A program made the position numbers and the translations under genes. DNA of 64,000 bases from Mucilaginibacter inviolabilis (GTDB taxonomy: Bacteria; Bacteroidota; Bacteroidia; Sphingobacteriales; Sphingobacteriaceae). The notes under the pieces are model-generated. The model worked only from the letters and a program-made list of their open reading frames with translations. It made no database searches and was not told where the DNA came from. Positions within the stretch are counted from its first letter, which is position 1; each line of letters opens with the position of its first letter. The stretch lies in the NCBI RefSeq assembly GCF_011089895.1, contig NZ_JAANAT010000001.1, positions 3,819,028 through 3,883,027 of the forward strand, in the 5' to 3' direction. Below, one piece after another: positions 59,620 through 64,000 of the stretch.

Positions 59620-60441
59620 GTGGAAGATATAAGAGCATATATAGAAACAGGGATACTGGAACTTTACGTTCTGGGGGATGTAACCCCCGACGAAAAGTTG
59701 CAGGTAGAGGAGATGGCCAAGAAACATCCTGCCGTAAAAGCGGAATTGGATGAAATTGGACGCTCTCTGGAACTATATGCTCTTGAAAACGCAGTTGAAC
59801 CATCAGAGGCCTTGCGCGAGCGGGTAATGGGCAGCATCCTCACCAATCTTGCCGATGATAACAACTTCCCGGAAAAACCGCAGCCTATTCATAATAACGT
59901 GGTAGCAATGCCGCCGCGTAAAGAAAATAATTTTTATAAATATGCTTTTGCTGCCAGTTTGGCCCTGTTAATAGCCAGCACTATTGCTTTGGTAAATACT
60001 TACTCGCGCCTCAAAAACTCTAACGACCAGTTGGTGGCTATGCAATTGCAAAATCAGCATTTCAGTAACCGGGTAAACTTAATGGACAGGGAATTAACTA
60101 TTTTCCGCGATCCAACCTTTAAGCTATTAAAATTACAGGGAACCGCAAAAACTCCGGCATCGGTTGTAACACTGGCCTTTAGCCCCGCTAAGCAAAAAGT
60201 AATCATTGATATGGGCAATGTTAAACTGCCTGAGAACGATAAAGACCATCAATATCAGCTTTGGGCGCTGGTTGGCGGAAAACCGGTGGACCTGGGTGTT
60301 TTTGATGCCAAAACCGACTCAACTGATATGAAAGAGATGAAGTCGATAGCGCTTGCTGATGCTTTTGCCGTAACCCTTGAACCAAAAGGGGGCAGCGTTA
60401 ATCCTACCATGGATCAAATGGTAGTTCTGGGTAAATTCTAA
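59620..60441 (+). CDS. RskA-type anti-sigma factor, GTG start
   Basis: A 273-residue membrane anti-sigma from GTG 59620. N-terminal sigma-binding region about 1-75 (GILELYVLGDVTPDEKLQVE), one membrane segment about 106-128 (YAFAASLALLIASTIALVNT), then an extracytoplasmic RskA (anti-sigma-K) domain (PTFKLLKLQGTAKTPASVVT, DHQYQLWALVGGKPVDLGVF). It restrains the ECF sigma encoded just upstream until a cell-envelope signal releases it. Confidence 0.9.
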   Translation: MEDIRAYIETGILELYVLGDVTPDEKLQVEEMAKKHPAVKAELDEIGRSLELYALENAVEPSEALRERVMGSILTNLADDNNFPEKPQPIHNNVVAMPPRKENNFYKYAFAASLALLIASTIALVNTYSRLKNSNDQLVAMQLQNQHFSNRVNLMDRELTIFRDPTFKLLKLQGTAKTPASVVTLAFSPAKQKVIIDMGNVKLPENDKDHQYQLWALVGGKPVDLGVFDAKTDSTDMKEMKSIALADAFAVTLEPKGGSVNPTMDQMVVLGKF

Positions 60442-60642
60442 CCCCGGCTATTCCTCTATTTTATTACTTTTATCATATTTCCATCTCTGAGGCAATTCTC
60501 TATTCCCGATAGTTTTAACAATTTTTAACATAGTTTATATACCAATTAATGTCATTTTGGGTTATTTTTGGAAACAAAGCCGCACCTTATCATGTTATTT
60601 AACAATTATTTAACCAGAATCCACACAAAATATTTGTTTTTT

Positions 60643-60669
60643 TGTAACTATTAGGGTAGTTGGTGCGTC
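60643..60669 (+). promoter_or_regulatory. ECF-type promoter, TGTAAC-N17-CGTC
   Basis: TGTAAC at 60643-60648 and CGTC at 60666-60669 with a 17-base spacer match the -35 AAC / -10 CGTC pattern of ECF sigma factors. It lies 200 bases after the sigma/anti-sigma pair and points to a region with no coding gene on that strand. Confidence 0.55.
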
Positions 60670-60675
60670 TTATGT

Positions 60676-60804
60676 ATAGTTAGATCGATAAAACCTAATA
60701 AATATCATAAATCTAACACCATAAATGTGAGTATTTAGTTCTTTATAAGATCAGTTAATAGTTAATCAAAAACGGTTGTATAAATACTTGCGACCGTTTT
60801 TTTT
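60676..60804 (+). ncRNA. Candidate small RNA
   Basis: From the expected start about 7 bases after CGTC, the region runs about 125 bases to the hairpin and T-run ending near 60804. No reading frame longer than a few codons starts here. The call rests on promoter plus terminator only; the sequence matches no RNA family I know. Confidence 0.35.
60768..60804. terminator. Bidirectional terminator before the NAD(P)HX gene end
   Basis: AAAAACGGT pairs with ACCGTTTTT around a 16-base loop, T on both sides. It serves the candidate small RNA on the plus strand and the epimerase/dehydratase gene on the minus strand, whose stop codon it touches. The whole stretch 60442-60802 has no protein gene I can support. 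Confidence 0.75.
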
Positions 60805-62308
60805 ATGCCATTAACTTGGCCATGGTGGCAGGCAACTGCGCGATTAGCTTACCAGGCAACACTACATTTAACCTATTAGGCAAGGCCAATTCATCGCCGG
60901 CTTTACCATGTACATAAATACCAATAAGACAAGCTTGCAAAGATGTATATTTTTGGGCCAGCAGTGCTGCAATAACTCCAGTTAACACATCGCCCATACC
61001 TCCTGACGCCATAGCCGCATTACCAGATGAGTTAAAGTAAGCCTTACCCTCTGGCGATAGGGTTATAGTATAATCATTTTTTAAAACGATATAGATATTT
61101 AGTTTTTTGGCTTGCTCCATACCTGTTTGCAGTCTTTGCCACCAGCTTTTATGCGAACCAAACAAACGATCAAACTCCTTCATGTGTGGTGTTAGTACAC
61201 TACCCGCCGGCAGCTTTTTCAATAGTTCCTGATGCTCTGCCAGTAAATTAAGCGCATCGGCATCAACCACTACCGGCTTTTTATAATTTTTGATAAGGGC
61301 CGATAACAGATCAAGCGCATCTTCATCTTTACCCAGACCAGGCCCAATAGCTATCGAACTAAATTTATCCCATTCTACCTCAGGCAATTGATTTTCATTA
61401 CGCACAATGGCCATAATCTCGGGCTGATAGCTGTTCAAGGCAATCAGACCGCTTTCAGGAACACAGGCAGTTGTAAGACCAGCCCCGGCATGTACGGCAG
61501 CAGAAGAGCTTAGTAAAGCTGCTCCCATGGTTTGAGCTTGTCCTGCAATCAGGAGTGTGTGCCCGTAAGTACCCTTGTTGCTAAAATGGCGTCTTGGTTT
61601 CAGCCAGCCCTTTACGTCCTTTTCCTCTATAAACTGGTAAGATGAGTTGAGGGATTGCACATGCTTTTCATCAATACCAATATTTACTGCTTCCCAGCAA
61701 TGGATATAGGGAGCCGATTCAGGCAGCAAAAAATTAATTCTTGGTTGTTGGAAGGTGATTACCAGATCGGCTTCAATGGCAGTGGCATCCGGTTGAATCT
61801 CTCCGTCGCAAAAGAGCCCGGAGGGTACATCAACCGCTACAACCGTCTTGTTGAGAGCATTGATATGTTTAACCAGGCGTTCATAGTCGCCGGTAAGGGG
61901 TTTGTTTAATCCACTACCCAAAAGAGCGTCGATAATGATGGAGCTGTTTTCATCGGTCAACTCATCGCCTTTATTTATTTCGTTTACAGGAATATCAATT
62001 TGTTTTAAGCGCTCCAGGTTAACATCAAAATCGGCAGAAGTTTTGTCGCTGAAACGTACCACTCTTACCACCAGCTTTTTATACTGGTGTTGATGCAATA
62101 TGCGAGCAATGGCCAATCCGTCGCCGCCATTATTACCCGTACCGCAGTAAAAACTAATGGCTTGCTTTTTATCCGGAAAATGATTGATGAACCAGCCAAC
62201 AAATGCTTTGGAAGCCCGTTCCATCAAATCAACAGAGGAAATAGGCTCATGGGCTATAGTATAGGCATCGGCCTGGCGTATTTGAGTGGCAATTAGTAAA
62301 GGCAGCAT
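60803..62308 (-). CDS. nnr: Bifunctional NAD(P)HX epimerase / ADP-dependent dehydratase
   Basis: A 501-residue metabolite-repair enzyme. NnrE domain about 1-215 (SFYCGTGNNGGDGLAIARIL, IIDALLGSGLNKPLTGDYER) epimerises hydrated NAD(P)H; NnrD about 225-500 (VLTPHMKEFDRLFGSHKSWW, NSSGNAAMASGGMGDVLTGV) dehydrates it with ADP. Both domains are complete. Monocistronic; anmK begins 46 bases upstream on the same strand. Confidence 0.95.
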   Translation of the reverse strand: MLPLLIATQIRQADAYTIAHEPISSVDLMERASKAFVGWFINHFPDKKQAISFYCGTGNNGGDGLAIARILHQHQYKKLVVRVVRFSDKTSADFDVNLERLKQIDIPVNEINKGDELTDENSSIIIDALLGSGLNKPLTGDYERLVKHINALNKTVVAVDVPSGLFCDGEIQPDATAIEADLVITFQQPRINFLLPESAPYIHCWEAVNIGIDEKHVQSLNSSYQFIEEKDVKGWLKPRRHFSNKGTYGHTLLIAGQAQTMGAALLSSSAAVHAGAGLTTACVPESGLIALNSYQPEIMAIVRNENQLPEVEWDKFSSIAIGPGLGKDEDALDLLSALIKNYKKPVVVDADALNLLAEHQELLKKLPAGSVLTPHMKEFDRLFGSHKSWWQRLQTGMEQAKKLNIYIVLKNDYTITLSPEGKAYFNSSGNAAMASGGMGDVLTGVIAALLAQKYTSLQACLIGIYVHGKAGDELALPNRLNVVLPGKLIAQLPATMAKLMA

Positions 62309-62353
62309 ATTATTCTAAAGTAGCGAATAATATGTTTTGTTTTTGTAAAGTTC

Positions 62354-63547
62354 TTAATGCGCAAAACTAAACTTACCCATCAACACCGCAGGGTTATTGC
62401 CGATGGTCATGGGTTCGCCGCATAAGGCCTCATTACCTAACAAGCCAAATAGTATAGCTTCTTTGGCATCGGGATCAATCCCCAGGCTGCCGGTATCGGC
62501 AATGTGAGCATCTGCTAATGCCTGTTTTAAATGATTAACGACAAAGGGGTTCCTGGCACCGCCACCACTTATAAATATATGCAGATCATCGGCCGGGATG
62601 TAAGTCCTGATAAAATGCTCAATAGCTGCTGCTGTAAACATGCTCAAGGTGCTTACCAGATCTTCATTTTTGATGTGCTCTGTCCCTGTTCGTAACTGCG
62701 CCTGCTCTACATACGCTAAACCAAACAATTCCGGCCCGGTAGTTTTGGGGGCTTCTTCTTCGAAAAAAGCATGATTGAGTAATGCCCTGAGCAGATCCTC
62801 GTTTACTTTACCGTTATAAGCAATAACTGAATCCTTATCATAAGCCGTATTAAAGTATTTACGACATGCTGCATCAATCAGCGTATTTCCGGGACCAATA
62901 TCTGTGCACAAGATTTGAGTAGCGTCGCCATCAGCAGGGAGATAGGTGAGGTTGGCAATCCCTCCGATATTCAATAGTATACGATTTTCGCCAGGTTTAC
63001 TGCCCAGCAACACATCGCCATATAAAGCCAGGGGAGCGCCTTCGCCACCGGCAGCAATATGTTTCTGCCTGAAATCGCTGATGGTTAGTATACCGGTTTT
63101 TACTGCCAGATGATCGCCATCGCCAATTTGCAGGGTTGCATTAGCATAATTGCCGCGGTGATGCAGGCGTTGCGGCGCGTGATAAATAGTTTGCCCGTGA
63201 CTGGCTATAAAATCAACTGAGGCGGCATCTATACCCCAACCAGCCAGGGCTTCTAAAACTAATTCGCCATGATAATTACTTATAAAAGCGTTCAGTAAAG
63301 TTACCAGCTCCAGATCAGCTGTTTTGCGGGCAAATACCTGCTGCACCTCATCCTTAAAATTTTGTGGATAGGGCATGGTGATAAATTGCAACAATTGAAG
63401 CTGTGTTTGCAGACCGCTGCCGGTAAAACTGCACAAGGCAATATCAAGTCCGTCAAGTGACGTTCCTGACATTAAACCGATACCCGTTTTTTTATCTTTT
63501 TGGGCGATAGTGAACAAGTGCTGCAGATTTTGATTAAACGGTAACAT
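62354..63547 (-). CDS. anmK: Anhydro-N-acetylmuramic acid kinase
   Basis: A 397-residue kinase that phosphorylates and opens anhydro-MurNAc released from peptidoglycan. Family marks: GIGLMSGTSLDGLDIALCSF, FIASHGQTIYHAPQRLHHRG, LNIGGIANLTYLPADGDATQ, DIGPGNTLIDAACRKYF, FISGGGARNPFVVNHL. It is divergent from nagB, and both feed amino-sugar recycling, so they may be regulated together. Confidence 0.95.
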   Translation of the reverse strand: MLPFNQNLQHLFTIAQKDKKTGIGLMSGTSLDGLDIALCSFTGSGLQTQLQLLQFITMPYPQNFKDEVQQVFARKTADLELVTLLNAFISNYHGELVLEALAGWGIDAASVDFIASHGQTIYHAPQRLHHRGNYANATLQIGDGDHLAVKTGILTISDFRQKHIAAGGEGAPLALYGDVLLGSKPGENRILLNIGGIANLTYLPADGDATQILCTDIGPGNTLIDAACRKYFNTAYDKDSVIAYNGKVNEDLLRALLNHAFFEEEAPKTTGPELFGLAYVEQAQLRTGTEHIKNEDLVSTLSMFTAAAIEHFIRTYIPADDLHIFISGGGARNPFVVNHLKQALADAHIADTGSLGIDPDAKEAILFGLLGNEALCGEPMTIGNNPAVLMGKFSFAH

Positions 63548-63604
63548 GGCTTTAAATTACAATTTGTTGCCGGGCTTTGCAAAAGTTAAATGAATAAGAG
63601 ACCT

Positions 63605-63680
63605 TATCCTAACTCATCTCCAAAGGAGAGGGACTTAACACAAACGTTTGCGAATCAAAGTAAGAGAATTAGGTGAGGTT
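63605..63680. repeat. Degenerate TCACCTAA-like inverted repeat
   Basis: CCTAACTCATCTCCAAAGGA on the left and AATTAGGTGAGG on the right form degenerate inverted ends, with the CTCC/GGAG pair inside. Similar short repeats are found between genes in this group. Rest of 63548-63763 is promoter sequence. Confidence 0.4.
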
Positions 63681-63718
63681 TTAAGTTAAATTAATAGCCG
63701 CACTACCTAAATATCTGA

Positions 63719-63726
63719 TATATTTG
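63719..63726 (+). promoter_or_regulatory. nagB -7 promoter element
   Basis: TATATTTG, 37 bases before the nagB ATG at 63764; the -33 is unclear. Confidence 0.5.
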
Positions 63727-63763
63727 TTTTGAAACAAGCATATAAACTTATTAATACTGATAC

Positions 63764-64000
63764 ATGGCCCGATTAAATTTATTGGAAGAGACCCGGTACG
63801 AGAAGCTGCCGGTAAGCGTTTATGGTAACCAGCAGGAAGCCTCGGTAGCAGTGGCGGCTCGTATTGCTGCACTCATCCGCGACAAGCAATCACGTGCTGA
63901 AAAAACCGTGCTCGGTTTGGCTACCGGTGTTACCCCCATTGGGGTGTATAACGAACTCGTTCGCTTGCACCGCGAGGATGGTTTGTCTTTCCGTGACGTG
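63764..64000 (+). CDS. nagB: Glucosamine-6-phosphate deaminase (5' end, cut by window)
   Basis: The first 79 codons are present. The start [20 protein letters not shown] and the sugar-phosphate loop [20 protein letters not shown] identify the deaminase, which turns glucosamine-6-phosphate into fructose-6-phosphate and ammonia. In Bacteroidota NagB is often a long protein (over 600 residues) with a further C-terminal domain; the window edge hides whether that is so here. Confidence 0.88.
   Translation, partial: MARLNLLEETRYEKLPVSVYGNQQEASVAVAARIAALIRDKQSRAEKTVLGLATGVTPIGVYNELVRLHREDGLSFRDV

Noticed and set aside
1..64000. tRNA, rRNA, CRISPR array, transposase or prophage
   Set aside because: Read by eye I found no cloverleaf, no regularly spaced direct repeats and no integrase, transposase or phage structural gene. 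A tRNA scan could overturn this.

Overview
This 64 kb window looks like chromosomal DNA of a Bacteroidota bacterium of the family Sphingobacteriaceae, most like Mucilaginibacter or Pedobacter (a family-level inference; the genus is a guess). The signs are two ECF sigma / FecR / SusC / SusD loci, promoters of the Bacteroidota type (TTG at -33, TAnnTTTG at -7), an S46 dipeptidyl-peptidase, the bacillithiol protein YtxJ, a LytS/LytTR pair, and many small palindromic intergenic repeats in place of insertion sequences. I see no rRNA, tRNA, CRISPR array, phage or transposase.

Layout. 0.3-3.3 kb: a secreted GH28-like beta-helix protein. 3.3-4.7 kb: azoreductase between two copies of a fold-back repeat. 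4.9-7.5 kb: an envelope cluster (Gly/Trp-rich secreted protein, LpoB-type lipoprotein, COG3014 lipoprotein). 8.6-15.2 kb: the first sigma-FecR-SusC-SusD locus. 15.3-18.7 kb: a copper cluster (His/Cys-rich small protein, DUF3347 protein, multicopper oxidase with a C-terminal barrel-like part). 19.0-28.4 kb on the minus strand: sigma, FecR, SusC, SusD and a seven-haem cytochrome lipoprotein, with a plus-strand MarR-GNAT pair lying between sigma and FecR. 28.7-33.7 kb: COG0523 GTPase with lgt, then DPP7 peptidase and a thioredoxin-reductase-like flavoprotein. 33.9-38.1 kb: sugar porter plus a long mannose-6-phosphate-isomerase-like protein, divergent from a GntR/UTRA regulator. 38.7-44.9 kb: ketoglutarate-semialdehyde-type dehydrogenase, then LysR divergent from an mdaB-ygiN-aldo/keto reductase operon, then HxlR divergent from a metallo-hydrolase. 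45.3-48.5 kb: two unknown proteins and a LytS/LytTR two-component pair.

48.5-64 kb is mostly housekeeping: asparaginase, TatD, two FKBP isomerases, NrnA, ndk, DUF721/recF, a TPR protein, ribH, a tiny lipoprotein, ytxJ, lipA, an ECF sigma/anti-sigma pair, bifunctional NAD(P)HX repair enzyme, anmK, and the start of nagB cut off by the window edge.

The most notable signals are: a GNAT gene broken by one in-frame TAG with its conserved C-terminus still readable behind it; a 45-bp near-perfect palindrome over the promoter of the adjacent marR gene; a TAnnTTTG-N4-ATG arrangement at three genes that predicts leaderless mRNAs; an ECF-type promoter followed only by a terminator (candidate small RNA); two families of mobile-looking fold-back repeats; and several regulator-operator pairs readable directly from the sequence.
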